64,000 nt of DNA. Source: Climacium dendroides (Eukaryota > Streptophyta > Bryopsida > Hypnales > Climaciaceae). Within the stretch, counting starts at the first letter, position 1. Every line of letters begins with the position of its first letter. The notes under the pieces were generated by a model. The model was not told the origin of the DNA. It saw only the letters and a list, made by a program, of their open reading frames with translations, and did no database searches. The stretch covers positions 20,092,047 to 20,156,046 of the forward strand of contig OX467087.1 of NCBI GenBank assembly GCA_950106755.1. Direction: 5' to 3'. Positions 24,172 through 36,789 of the stretch are shown here, one piece after another. The translations under genes were made by a program, and so were the position numbers.

Positions 24172-24339
24172 CACTAGTAAAAAATTATGTCCAAATCAAC
24201 AAAAAAATCAACAAAAACTTGTTGATTTGGATACTACAATGACCGTTTTTTTATATTTTTTTTGTTGATTTGAGCACAAATTAACAACAAATTTTTGTTC
24301 GTTTGAATAGTGCAATGACCAAATCAACAAATTTTTGTT

Positions 24340-24470
24340 GAATGTTTTTGGGTTGTTTTTGGATTGTTTTAGGATTGTTTTTGGATTGTTTTTAGACTAT
24401 TTTTGGACTTTTTTTGAACTATTTTTAGATTGTTTTTGAAATATTTTTGGAATCTTTTTGAAAGCTTTAA
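24340..24470 (+). repeat. Degenerate tandem repeat
   Basis: About ten imperfect units of TTTTTGGATTGT (11-13 bp) follow one another just inside the left end of the CACTA-type element. Confidence 0.6.
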
Positions 24471-26827
24471 GAATTTTTCAGAAATTATGAATTTAGAGTT
24501 CAAATTGTATTGTATTTTCAATTACATTTTGCATTCGATTGGAGTTCTTATTAAATTTTGAATCTAATTCAACTTTGAATCAAATAATTTAATTATATTA
24601 AAGTTTCAATCTTATAATAATCAAATTTGAGTAGTTCAAAATTCAAATTGAACTACTCAATAGAATCAATCAAAATTGAAGTATTAACCTCCATATTCTT
24701 TCATATGTTAAGGCCCAAAATTGCTTTTTAATATCAATCTTCAAAGCAAGCTTGAAATCTTCATTTATGTTTATTTTTTCAACAAATTTAACTAGATGAT
24801 CTAGCTTGTAATTAATTTGACCTATCATTTCCTCTTGAAATTGTAAAATAAAAACTTTACCAATTACTGAATCATGATGCTTAGATTTCAAAAACAAATA
24901 GTATTTCATTCATCCCAAATGATTAGATTTCATTTTTCCAACATTTTATCCAAAAATTAATGTATACATCAATTCTACAATTTGCAACTTCCCATCATTT
25001 GTCAAGATAATATGTTAGAGAATCTATATTAAAAATTGCAACAAAAAATAAGAAATTAGAAAAATAGTTTGACTTCTGCTTTGATTTTGGCAGCGGCAAG
25101 GGACACAATACTATATACCTTGAATTTGACTGGGTTTTTTTTGGGTTTTTTTGTCACGTTGAGATCTCTTGGACTGTGCTTCCCCACATTGCGTGTTTGG
25201 TTCCGTCGGAAAGCCCTCGGCAAAGAAGGGTGCTCCAACTTGTTTTCATATTGTTTAGACATATGGTGTGAAAGTTATGCGTTTTTTAATTAATTTTGGT
25301 TCTATAGAAGTAGAGAATTTATTTTTTTCATATTGTGGGCACGATCTTTGTACCATTGACAAGTTCTCAACGGGGAAGGGTCTTTGAGCGGTGTTTTGTG
25401 GCATTGTCACTCACTATGAGAAAATTATGCAATTGGATTTGTTTTTTGTTCTACAAAATAAGAAAATCAATTCTACTTTTGTTTTGACTGAGGCAATGGC
25501 ACAGGGTACACTAGTACTTTAGTAGGGATTAGAAGGACCAATTTCCATGTCATAGAAAACAGTGAAGAGGTTTCGTGTGGTGGCCACGAACTAATTGAAA
25601 TTGACCAGAAAAACAACAACAAAAGAGTTCATAAGGTAGAAGGTGGACGTTGACTTTGTCATTCCGGAGTTTGGGAGTTATGAATTGTAGGGTTTAAGAA
25701 TATAGGGTTGAAGCTCATGAAATAAATTCCTCCTATAGTTCAGGGAGAACTACATTGATGTGAACGTGTATTTAGAACCTTTGGTCCTGCGCATTTCTAT
25801 AAGAAGAACCTACATTTGACAAGTTTCCTTAAAAGATAATTGAATACTTCTAATCTTTTGCTGACACCGCTGAAGACTTTCCTATGTTTGTAGGTGTTTT
25901 TATAAGTTAGATTTTTAGTTGAACTCATGATCGTTGTTGATTTGTGAATGTCCAGTTCTTGTTCATTACCAGTAGACATTCCATTAATTGTAACAAAGTG
26001 CTGTCCCATTGTTGAGTAATTAGAAGTCCAATAATTAAAAAGTTTTGGATATATGTTAATTATTAAATTCAATTGTATTTTGTACCGATGGAAAAAGTAC
26101 CATACTGTAAGGATTTCTCTTTATTTTTTACAGCAACGAATTCATGAATGACTGTATTGCTTCATAAATTCAGAGGGAATGGAAAATCAATGCTACACAG
26201 AACTCCATTTCATTACTTGCTCTGAAGGTAGGGTGTTTTGAAAGCAATGTTGGTTTAACTTGGAACCCTCTATGTCTCAATTGAATTGGGACAGAGGTTT
26301 GTATATTTCTTTGTAGAGCAATATCATTTTTTGCAATTACATGGAATTTATCTACAAGGAAGGTCGTCTATAGAACATTTAAGTATTACAATAATGTGTG
26401 AATGAGAGTTTGATTATATAAAAGAATGTCTTCAAGCCCTGTATTCATATTTCGGGATGGCAAAGGCTTGAAAAACTTCTTTACTAGAGGAATCACTATC
26501 CAGAATTGTAATGAGTTGTAGAAGTGATATATGGAATGTGCAATGCTACATTCCAATATGTTCATTGTAGTTCCTACATAGTGTTTTAGTATAAAAAAAA
26601 GGAAAAATTTAACAATTCAATACATATTGTCTCCTGTCCAAAATTGTGAATACATGAATATCTCCTATAATGTTGGTATGGTATTCTTTCTTTTGATGAA
26701 GACACGTCTAATTGTACCTTTTTGTAATTGTTTTAAAGTGTAGATATAAAATAAGATCTTGAAGGAAGGACAATTGCAAAGCGTATGACTATGTGAACTG
26801 CGGTACTACATAAATGATTGCAAAAAA

Positions 26828-29800
26828 ATGACAATGGAAGCATTTGGAAGTCCAGTGGTCTTCAATGTTCGAGACAATACGTTGGTTGGAACAGAACAAA
26901 GGAGTATAGGAGAAAGGCTCGCGCGTGTAATACGAGGAAGACTTTTCCAAGAAGAAAATCAAGAAACTACACATGTTGTCTCTGAAACAACAAATGGGAT
27001 GGTACAACTTCTTGGAGACAATGGTGACATTTTGGGAGTTGGTGAAGTGGATGGAAGCTTTACATGTGGTGTAGAACTTCACCAAGTTAAATTACGTCCA
27101 TTTGAAATTGCAGTTCGTGTTACACACGTTGTAGATGAAAGAAAATGGGTCGGAGAGGTGGTAGGGAGATGTCTTGGAGATTGTAAAGAGAAAGTCATAC
27201 GATGGCGTCGATCTTTAGTCCGTAGGGCACATCCTTCGGAAATGAGAACAACAAATACTAATCCAGAAGAAGGGCAGAATTTCACCTTCCCTCCTGTCTA
27301 CGCACCGTAGTTTGATTTCCAAGACGTAGAAGAGAGCACCAACAATTCTAATATGACACCAGTAAGTCATGCTGGAAGAAGCACAAATGAAAGAAATTCT
27401 CCTATGACAAAAGGCTCAGAAGGAAACACTCCTGATGGAACAAGACGGGAAGAGATCTCTGTAGGTGCACCGAAGAGGAGGTATTCAATGACAAATCGGA
27501 GGGCAAGGGTGAGAAGTTCGAGAGAGCGAGGAGAGTCTACAAGGCAGAAAGTCACTCTTGACAATGTTTTGTGTGTAAAGGAGAAAGGGGCATGCAAACA
27601 CAATTGTTTACGTCATGTCGATGCGAAAAATGTATTGAATCAACGGTATATGGCATGGGGACAAAAGTACGAAGCGAGATCTACATGGATAATGCAAATG
27701 TTGAATGCTTTTTACACTCGCACGGAGGGTTCAATAAGAGACAAGTATGTGACTAAGTTAGATGGCATAGTAGTTTGCAATGCATGCTATGCCGCGGCAT
27801 TGGATTATTCTCAGAGACGGTTCAAGCAATTGAAGACATCACATGCCGTATATGGCCGAGTGGCTGCTGTACATGGAAATACATGTCAAGGAAGAGAAAG
27901 TGCAAAAATGTCGGTTGCTAGGGAATGCCTCGATGTTTTTGTCAATGAAGTTAGATGTCAGCAACTTCATCGATCGCTTCGAAGGAAAATGGACAATGTT
28001 GTGTTACCACTGATTCTGTTGCCTATGAATACGACAAAGCTTGATGTATTTCGATATGTAAATGAAGAAGTGAAGAAGCTAGTTGATGGTTCTGAATTAT
28101 CTATAAGCTCGTTCCGTCAGCTTTGGCGGAAGGAATTTCCACACATTCAAATCCCGCCGTTCTCAAGGTTCTCAAAGTGCTATCACTGTTGGGAGTATAA
28201 GTGTGGAATGGAATCCACAACAAATGCAGTAGCAAAGCAGAAGATAAAAGAATTATACATCATCCACATCCGAATTCAAATGGAGGAGAGGCGAGATTAT
28301 TGGTTGTTCAAGAGATCAGCAATGATTACACCAGATATTTTCATGTGTTTGATTGTGGATGGTATGGATCAGAATACAACTATGATACCAAAGATGAGGC
28401 AATCTGTGAAAAACATTGAATTTCGATTCGTGAAGACTCATCTCTGTGGAATATTAGTGCATGGAATTGGCCTCTATACAGATGTATGGATTGATGCTCA
28501 CCACAAGCATGATAGCAATCAAGTTATAATGTCGATTATGAACGTAATATGTGACATGAAGCGAAGGAAAGGATCATTGCCACCAACGTTGAGGATTCAA
28601 GCGGATAACACCACAAGGAAGAATAAGAACATCTACATGTTTGCCATGTGTGCTGTATTGATAGGTCTTGGTTTCTTCAAAGAAGTGCATCTTTGTTTTT
28701 TGATTGTCGGGCACACCCATGAGGACATTGATCAGAGATTCAGTGTCATTTCAAACGTATTGAAGAGGAAGGACATAGATACCTTGGAAGAGATGTTGAA
28801 GTTGGTAGAGAAAGGGACATCATAGACAGAAGCTTTTGTGAGTGCACGCCAACTTGAACACGTTCGTGACTGGAAGGCCTTCATCACACCTCATTTGCTA
28901 CGAGGAGGGGAGCAATTAACGGGCATAACTTTTCCTCACCATATGAGGTTTTACATGGAGAGTGGGTCTATCCGTGTGCAACACAAACATTTCAGCTCGG
29001 ATGAATGGGGTCCAACAACAGGACATGTGTGTTTGCATTCACTACCGAGTAGAGCAGAGAAACCAAACATTGCTGAAGTTTTTGCAGCTGATAAGAGAGA
29101 ATTGAAAGCATTGGATGAATTCATTGCATATAAGAGGAAGTTAGTACTAAAAGGCTTTGACCCAATAAAAAATGCGGAAGTTGTGGACAAAACGGAAGAA
29201 TTCAAGGAGTACCTTGAAGAGTTCCCGCGACGAAATCGGAAAGGCATTAGTAATTTACCATTTTGGCCAATGGACGTCCAAAATGACAATGAAGATGGTA
29301 ATGTTGTTCCCAATGTGGAAGAAGAAAGTACAAATGACAATGTAATAGCAGATGCGGTTGGAAACATAGTAGAGAATGCAACTATGGACTTGATGATGGA
29401 AACAATGCCTAATCCACAAAGGAGGGGTTATTTTGGACCCTGTAAAGATAGACCACCTCAACAAGTATCCCGAAGACTGACAGGAAGGAGAAATAGAGGA
29501 AAAAATAATGAATCAGCAGCTAAAGTACTACGAGATGCAAATGAAGATCCTTTTCCTCCGTTCAATCCAATGAATGACATTACAGTAGGACAGTTTGTAG
29601 CTCTTATTGTAGAATTAAGTGAAGTGAGAGGAGGAGTACCTTTCTATTTAGGAAAGGTGTTGGAGTTTGGCCAAGGAAGGTGGGCCTCAAAGATGAAAAT
29701 CCTATGGTATTGGCCTATATTGCGACCCGGAATTGAAAACGAAGCAGGAAGTAATAGAGTGAGATATGCAAATTGCATGGAATCTACATGGGAACCGTCT

Positions 29801-30034
29801 AGTGAAAGGTTTTCTTGGATTGAAAAAGAAGCAGCTATATATTCATGGTTGGATGTCCAACGTCAAGGAAGAAATGGTCATGTACTACGTGGAAGTATTG
29901 TAGTGCATGGTGTCCAAACAGAGGAGGTAGTCAGCATTTCAACAAAGGCTAAACCACATCTTTTGGAGTACATGGCGATGCAAATGGAGGACCTAGACGA
30001 CCAACGTTTGCAACATGATTTGAATATGTATTAG
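26828..30034 (+). pseudogene. Transposase-like protein (GHTHED / DUF7869-like), two in-frame amber codons
   Basis: One frame of 1,068 codons plus stop runs from ATG 26828 to TAG 30032-30034, broken only by TAG at 27308-27310 and 28823-28825 (codons 161 and 666). The frame never shifts, so these are point changes or readthrough sites. The N-terminal 160 residues are of unknown fold. The middle carries possible zinc ligands (CKHNC, CNAC, CYHC...C) and an RNase H-like acidic series: VDGMDQ (about 507), QADNTT (about 591) and GHTHEDIDQ (about 627). I recall this pattern from the DUF7869 family, a probable transposase domain in diverse eukaryotes. Residues from about 920 (VGQFVALIVEL...PFYLGKVLE...WYWP) resemble a small chromo/BAH-like barrel. 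Upstream exons may exist within 24.2-26.8 kb but I could not define them. The position inside CACTA ends makes it the candidate transposase. Confidence 0.78.
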
Positions 30035-30379
30035 AGGAGAAATGTGTCATACAATGAGATAGTATGCTTTTTTCCTTGTAGTTGTATGCATTTCCATATA
30101 CTATAATGAGAAATGCAAGGAAAAATTTCTTGTAAATAGTGTGGATTAAGAAGTGTATTAGATTTTTATGAAGTAATGAGAAAGCTTTGAACAATTTGAC
30201 ATCTACTAACCAATTTTTTTCTCCTACAAAAAGTGCTTTCAGTTTTTAGAAATCTGTCCCCGCCCTTCAGGCTTGGAATTGTCCACTTTTCATGGTGTAC
30301 GAGCCAAGTGCAATGTCGCACCCCCTAAGTGCAAAAATGCCTAATTCGGTGTTATTCATGCTTGGAAAAAATAGGAAGT

Positions 30380-30945
30380 TGGTAGAAATTGAAAATGATT
30401 TACAATATTCAATGAAAAAAATTCTACTTATGAAACTAAAGATTCCCAAATCCAATGGTTGTAATGTACTAATGTACATGTTGTAATAAATAATTTGCAT
30501 CCTATTTTTTTTTTAAATTGAAAAATATTTAAAATTGCATTCAATAAATAATTTAGAAGTTTAAACCAGTGTAGGGATTCTACTTTAAACTACAAATTGA
30601 AGTTTTTCATAAGTTTCACCTCCCTAATCTATTTAGAACGATTTGAAAATTTTCACAAGATTAATATTTTAGAAAATCAATTTTAAATTCCTATTTATCT
30701 AAAAAATACATTAAAATCTACCTAGCTTACATGCACACATAGCTAGAAGACTTATACATCATACAATAACTTTCTCATGATGTAATCAAAAGTTATAAAA
30801 ATTGTGAGTCCTTCAAACTATCCCTTTATCACATGTTGTGTAAAAATTTTAATGGAAAAAAAGGAAATTCAATTTCTAAATACTTGACCAGAAATACTAG
30901 CTATATTGTCCAAAAAGGCTACTTTGTTCTTCAGGGTTCTAAAAT
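30380..30945 (+). repeat. Degraded B-family repeat inside the CACTA-type element
   Basis: The order of AATGGTTGTAATGT, TTGTAATAAA, TAATCAAAAGTTATAAAAATTG and CATGTTGTGTAAAAATTT follows copies B1 and B3. The termini and TTAA flanks are not recognisable, so this is an old fragment. Confidence 0.5.
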
Positions 30946-31332
30946 CTAATTTTAAGTTTTTAAAATTAAAATTCTAAGTTCTTAAATATTTAAATTCTAC
31001 ATTAAGAATTTTCAAATTCTAATTTAGAGCTATTGAAACTGTATGTTCTAAATTACAAAAACTTGAATATGAATTGTAACCAAATCACCTCCTAGTAAAA
31101 TGTTTTCCAAATATTTATAATATTTTAAATTAAATTGAAGTTTTTATCACTAAAATTTCATGTAGGAAATATTTAAACCACCAAGTTTAAAGATGAATGT
31201 TAACTTGATTGCCCAACTTTTATTAGTTCAAAATTTCTTCAAAAAAATTGATTTACTATATGAAAAAGGACTCCAAAGTCTACTAACTTCAAAAATTAGA
31301 GAAAAAAAGTAAGTAAATAAGAAAAAAACACC

Positions 31333-31530
31333 TTTCTTAAATCTTAATCAAGCGTGAGGTGCAAGGTTCAAACCCTTGCACCCCCACCCCATGTGATGTA
31401 CATGGCATTAAGGGTTGCCATGTAGTGACCGTTTGTTGATTGGACTCCTTAGGGCCGCTTAGTTGGCGGTTGCCATGTAGTGGCCATTTGTTGGTTGGAC
31501 CCTCTAGTAGGGCTGCTTTGTTAGTAGCGA
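31333..31530 (+). repeat. tRNA-derived-looking fragment with a 55-bp tandem duplication
   Basis: TGCAAGGTTCAAACCCTTGCA at 31360-31380 can form a T-arm and contains a good polymerase III B box, GGTTCAAACCC. No A box or complete tRNA fold precedes it. It is followed by two 55-bp units (31413-31467 and 31468-31522) beginning GGTTGCCATGTAGTG. A SINE remnant is possible. Confidence 0.35.
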
Positions 31531-32058
31531 CAGTTTGCGATCCTTGAATTTTTTTTAATTTCATTTTGATGAAGTCCAAATTAACAAAAAAATTGAACAT
31601 TTTTTTTGTTGAAAATCAATACTTTTTAGTGAAATTTAACAACAAATTTAACATTTTTTTGTTAAAAGACAACAGAAAAGTGTCAATTTGGACATCCGAT
31701 TCAATACTTTTTAGTTACAAAATGTCCAGGTCAACATGTCTTAATCAACACTTTTTTGTCTATAGTTGTTGATTTGGACATAGTTTTTCTAGTAGTGTTT
31801 GTTACTATCGATGTCTTCAAGTGTTGCACTTGAAGTTGATTGGATTTTCTCAACTTTGTTTGTTTCCTATTGAGCATGAACTATCTCTTGGTGGAGAACC
31901 TTTGCTACACATGCCTTTGCCTAATCCAATCTCTCATATTCTCTTTTATAAACCTTTAGTTTCTCATAGTGTCCCCTCTCTTTAAGCATATGTTTCCATT
32001 CTTTAGCTACGTCAATTTTTACTTGCCTCTTTCGTACTACAACATTGAGTTATTGATT

Positions 32059-32149
32059 CACTACTAGAAAATTCAGATTTTTTGTTGATTTGGATGTGTT
32101 GATGATCAACACATCCAAATCAACAAAAAATCTGAATTTTCTAGTAGTG
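32059..32149. mobile_element. 91-bp perfect palindrome with CACTA termini
   Basis: Two identical 45-bp arms flank one central base. Each arm starts CACTACTAGAAAA, the same 13 bases as the right end of the 7.6-kb element, and contains GTTGATTTGG like its subterminal repeats. ATT stands on both sides (32056-32058 and 32150-32152), a 3-bp target duplication. It is a miniature foldback derivative of the neighbouring family. Confidence 0.88.
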
Positions 32150-32152
32150 ATT

Positions 32153-33131
32153 AGATGTGAGCATCAAGGATATATTGAAATCCATTTCAGAATGTTGTTG
32201 TTTGCTACTCATTTGAGGTGTCATAGTTGGCAAGAACATGAAGTGTGTGATCAAATCCACAATGTATGGGGGTGAAACCCGCCTTTGATAGTGGACCTTT
32301 ACTAATAAACACCTAATAGCAGAAGTACACACACAAAGGCTAAAAAAAGTCATCCAAAGGCTGAAATAAACATCCAAAGGTAGAAAAGGACATCTCAAGG
32401 TTGAGAGGTAGAAATGACACCCACCGGCAAAAGAAATTCGAGGGTGAGGAAAGAAGATAAACACCCAGAGGTAGAGACAAGACAACAAAAAGAAAGGGAG
32501 ATTGCTCAGAGGTAGGATGAACCAGGAAAGAAATTGGCAGACTAGAAAGGACAAGGCCAGAAAGTGATCAAATCCACAATGTCAACACAATGCCATCAGT
32601 GGATTAGAGTTGAAGGAATCAAGCGTCTGCCAAGAAGTAATCATTGGAAGATCCTTGCTCCTCCATCAATTCCATCACAATTTGTTGGAATTCAAGTGAC
32701 ACTTTTTGATCATCTTCCCCAAATTTTAGCCTGACACCTTCATTGTTGTTGTCCATTGAGTTTATGTTGGTAGTTGTGCTTCAGATGATTCAAGTATTTG
32801 GTTGTTGGTGCCTTGCTCCCGATAAATTTGTAATGAATGGCATTGCATTGATATTGCCTTTCACTTCAATGATCATATTCTCGTGGCCCTAAAACCGCTT
32901 GATGTTGTTTGAAGAGAAGACCTTCCTCAAAGCTTGGAAAACCCATTGTGCCAATGTCTCCTTTGATATTGTCTCTTCTACATTCCTATTGTTTTAGTAG
33001 TCATGTAGGCTTGAAAATATTGTTTGAATGGCTTGAAAATACTGTAGTTTAGTGATTGCGCAGTGTTTAAAGTATGCATTGAGAGAATAAACACATTCAG
33101 CCTTATTGATTGTACTTGACCAACCATCCTT
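32153..33131. other. Gene-free stretch
   Basis: I see no gene. The purine-rich part at 32330-32570 has loose repeats of CATCCAAAGG and GAGGTAGA but no clear unit. Confidence 0.35.
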
Positions 33132-33135
33132 TAAC

Positions 33136-34079
33136 CCCTAAAGCCCTAAATTGTGTTTTTTTGACAACATAACAATTTTGGACAACTCACTATGAATGGA
33201 GTTTTTATTTTTTTTCTTTGAAATTTTCACACAACATGTACCTAAAAAGTATCTTTTAGGCCTCAAAATTTTCATAACTTTTGACTTCATAGTTCATAGT
33301 TCAAAATTCACTATTGTATGATATGTAGTTTTCAGTGAAGTGCAAGCAAATCAGGCAACAAAAAAAATTCTTTAAAAATCATTTAAAATAAATAAAACTT
33401 TGAAATTTGTTCTCAAGATTTATATTTAAGTGAAAAGCTTTAAATCATTCCATTTGGATTAAAAAGATGGAAGTTATGAGGAGTTTTAGTTTGTGAATAT
33501 AGCTATGGATTTTCTACTCTAAAATAAAATTTGAAGTCCTTTATTTAACTCAATTTTCAATATATTCTGAAAAAAATAAAAACATTAGGTGTAGATTGTT
33601 TATTACAACATTACAACCATTGGAATTGGCATTTGTCAATTCCATTAATAAATTGTTAACAATTTTGTATTTTAAATCATTCTTTATTTCTTTCTACTTA
33701 CTATTTTTTTCCTATATATTGTACAATTCTAAATGATTTGAAATTTTTCAATCATGTAGCCAACTTTCTTGGAAAATTGAATTCAAATAGTAACCACCAT
33801 TTTAGACTTTTTTTCATACAAACGTGACCTTGTGAAGTACAACTCCATGATTTTTTGCAGGGTCAAAAATAGGATTATTGTCACTTCAAACATTAATATT
33901 TTGTAATCTATATGGTGGAAATATATGAAAAATTTTCCACACCTTCTCAAACCAGCATACTACAAGATCCTACAATTACATGTGTCTCAAAATGTTGTTT
34001 TTTCTAAAATTTGGTACTTGCTCTATAAATGGTAGTTTTGAAGTGTTTTGGTGAAAACATAATCAAAAACCTTTAGAGA
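33136..34079 (-). mobile_element. TTAA-flanked piggyBac-like MITE, copy B2
   Basis: TTAA flanks both sides exactly (33132-33135 and 34080-34083). The left end is CCCCTAAAGCCC; the right end, inverted, is TCTCTAAAGG, slightly mutated. The interior aligns in reverse with B1 and B3, including ATTATGTTTTCACCAAAA next to one end. No coding capacity. Confidence 0.8.
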
Positions 34080-34695
34080 TTAAGGTCATGCGGATGTTGT
34101 ATTCATCCCAAATAAATAAATGCCATCTCTCATGTGAGATGCCTCCTAAACTATTTACATTTTTAATGAAATGTGAATTCCAAAGGGAGAATAAATAGGA
34201 AATCATTCATGTAATCATTCATGTTTTTTTTTTTGCATGGCCATAGTAGCTCCAAGCTAATAGTTTTGAGTGTAACTCTTCTCAAAGCGTTGCCATGAAA
34301 GATGTAGGATAGTAGAATGGTTGTCCTCGTTGCATTGATGCAAACCAATATGGACATCCACTCCTTTTTGTCAAGTACAATTGAGTGATTTAATCCCTCA
34401 CCGCCCCAACCTCAATAAGATGGTTGAGACGTTTTCGGGGTAGTGCTAGGAAAAATCATTTTTGCAACAAATTTGGGGAGTTTTACGGAAATCCACCGTT
34501 CATTTTCATTGAGGCATTCAATGTGGTTCAATTTGAAAATGGTGCATCATACGAAAAGATTATAATGTTTGATGGCTCCTATTTTATGAAAAAAGTGTTG
34601 CTTCTTAGGTTTCAAGACTTTTGCGACACAATTTTTTTGGGACCTTGAATTACGATTTGGGGTCACGTGTTTAGAAAGTGAGTAGTCGCACTTGC

Positions 34696-34873
34696 TAAAT
34701 ATGGATGCCAAATTTGAGTGTTTGACAACCCATGTTTGGCAAGATTTTTGGCCATGAATTTTGGTTTTAGGCACTATCAAGATCTAAATATGGATGCCAA
34801 ATTTGAGTGTTTGACAACCCATGTTTGGCAAGATTTGTGGCCCTGAATTTTGGTTTTGGACACTATCAAGATC
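34696..34873 (+). repeat. 89-bp tandem duplication
   Basis: The segments 34696-34784 and 34785-34873 begin TAAATATGGATGCC and end CACTATCAAGATC. They differ at only a few positions, so the duplication is recent. Confidence 0.85.
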
Positions 34874-36555
34874 CCGGTGACCGGCACTGAGTGGTTACAA
34901 GTTTTGTCTCCACAAATGACAATCAATCACTTTTTCTTAATGCAAATTAGTGTGGTTTCATGTTCATCCTATGAAACAATAGATTGCACAAAGTCACGTA
35001 TACCATTTCATGAATTCAAAACCTTGACACCCACCAAAATCCACCTTGCCAAAGAAATCTTCCTCTCATCACCATCACCTTGGTTTTCCCTTTCCACTTC
35101 TCACAGAAACCTAATCCACCACGAAATATACTCTACTTTCAGATGTACTTCGCAACTATAGTACGAAATTAGTCTGGGGGATCTGAGGCCAACAGTCTCT
35201 AATCAACATTGACCGGTTAGAAAATGGACACCATGTACCAACTACCATGTCCGCTTTTTTGGTGTCCACATTCAATTGAATGCTGGACGTTCATGAACAA
35301 TTACTTTCCGCATCGCTAGACACATTTTGATACATATTTTACAAACCCTCATTTTAGATTTTGAGTTCGTCTTCATCCTGTTCACAGGTTGTCCACTACA
35401 ACACTTTTTCAATCGAGAGAGGCCATATTTTGGCAATTAAGGCGGTGAGGGTTTGCATGCATTTTTGCAAGCTAGAACTTGTACCCTACTATTTTTACCT
35501 ACTTGCATCCTAGACTTGTTGCAAATCTAGATTTTGTCAATTGAATAAGAATGTTTCATGTATTAGTATTCTAAGTTATTTGAAGAACCTATTGACTACA
35601 TATCTTGTGGTGGCTTAAAGACACTTGCATGAAGGTATAAAGTTTTCATGCTTATGAAAATGTCTCATAAATCACCAGATTCCTATGTACCCGTTGATAT
35701 TTTGTTTTATACAATTTTCTTATAGATTCCTTTGTCATTCTCATAATTGGCTTCTTTTAGGGTTTAATTAGTTGGAGTGCCAAAGATAGTGAGTTCTTTA
35801 ATTGGAAAATGTTTCAAGTAAATGCTTAATTTCTATACAAGAGACAACACTCTAGTCATGTCACCATGGAAGCTACTAAAGATTTCAACCACTTGCCTCT
35901 TCATTGAGCTTCCAATATGACATTGAGTTGAAAACGCAAAAATGAACGGCATTGCTACAATATGATGTAGTAATGGCTTTTAGCAGCCACTAGAATGTGT
36001 CGGTATGAATTTGAGTGAGAAAAAATACAAAGACAATGCAAGTGAATTACATTGCCACCTTTGGGATTGCTTGATTTGATTTTATGAATTTCTTGTTGAG
36101 AGTATGGATCCCTCAAAAATGAGACCATATTGTTCTATTCAATTAAAATCGTAGCATTTAGATTAGGATTGTTTCAACGAAACAATATGAATAAGCTAAT
36201 GAACATAGCATGAAAAAATTTGCATGTATGACAAAGATTCTATATACTAGGGATTACCAAATTGAAGTATTAGACTCTGGAAGCATTTGATATTGAGTTT
36301 TAGATGCTGGTGTTACATGATGACTTAATCCAAGTGTTACAACTACAAGTAGATATTAGAATCTTGGCAAGGTCAAATGCTAAGGCGCATGAGAAAATAA
36401 GTATGATTCAATGTCAAGTAGACAAGCTGCGGAGGACCTTGTGACTGCATCAAGTTAAATTGCCACCTTCATACTCTCTGTATCGTGCTTATGAGCTGCA
36501 GAGAGATGTGTTTTTGGATATGAATGAGTAGGTGAAGGGGACCAGTTTGACAAAA
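34874..36555. other. Gene-free stretch
   Basis: I see no supported gene or repeat here. Confidence 0.35.
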
Positions 36556-36559
36556 GAAT

Positions 36560-36785
36560 ATTGTGAGAATGTATACTAAACTTTGTCAATATATAGCAAG
36601 GTTACATTCTCACAATTCAACCAATATATAGCAAGGTTACATTCTCACAATAGTTACATTCTCACAATTCAGCCAATATATAGCAATAGTTACATTCTCA
36701 CAATTAAGTTTAGTTTAACTTAATTGTGAGAATGTAACCTTGGCTATATATTGGCTATAATTGACTTGCTATATATTGGCTGAAT
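36560..36785. repeat. Cluster of direct and inverted repeats, cruciform-capable
   Basis: TTACATTCTCACAAT occurs four times forward (from about 36602, 36636, 36653 and 36690) and its complement twice (about 36560 and 36723). CAATATATAGC occurs three times forward and its complement twice (36744 and 36769). Together they can form long hairpins with arms of about 40 bp centred near 36715. The function is unknown. Confidence 0.75.
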
Positions 36786-36789
36786 GGAA

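Larger units (their letters stand above)
24172..31797 (+). mobile_element. 7.6-kb CACTA-type DNA transposon
   Basis: The left end reads CACTAGTAAAAAATTATG and the right end, inverted, CACTACTAGAAAAACTATG; both continue TCCAAATCAACAA, giving inverted termini of about 31 bp. The 3-bp target duplication TTT stands at 24169-24171 and 31798-31800. Repeats of the type CCAAATCAAC/GTTGATTTGG recur in both orientations in the terminal 200 bp, as the subterminal repeats of plant En/Spm elements do. The only strong coding region inside is the transposase-like frame at 26828-30034, interrupted by two amber codons. The element also holds a TTTTTGGATTG-type tandem repeat, a degraded B-family repeat and a tRNA-derived-looking fragment near its right end. 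The terminus and duplication assign it to CACTA; its protein is not the TNP2 type I would expect. Confidence 0.85.
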
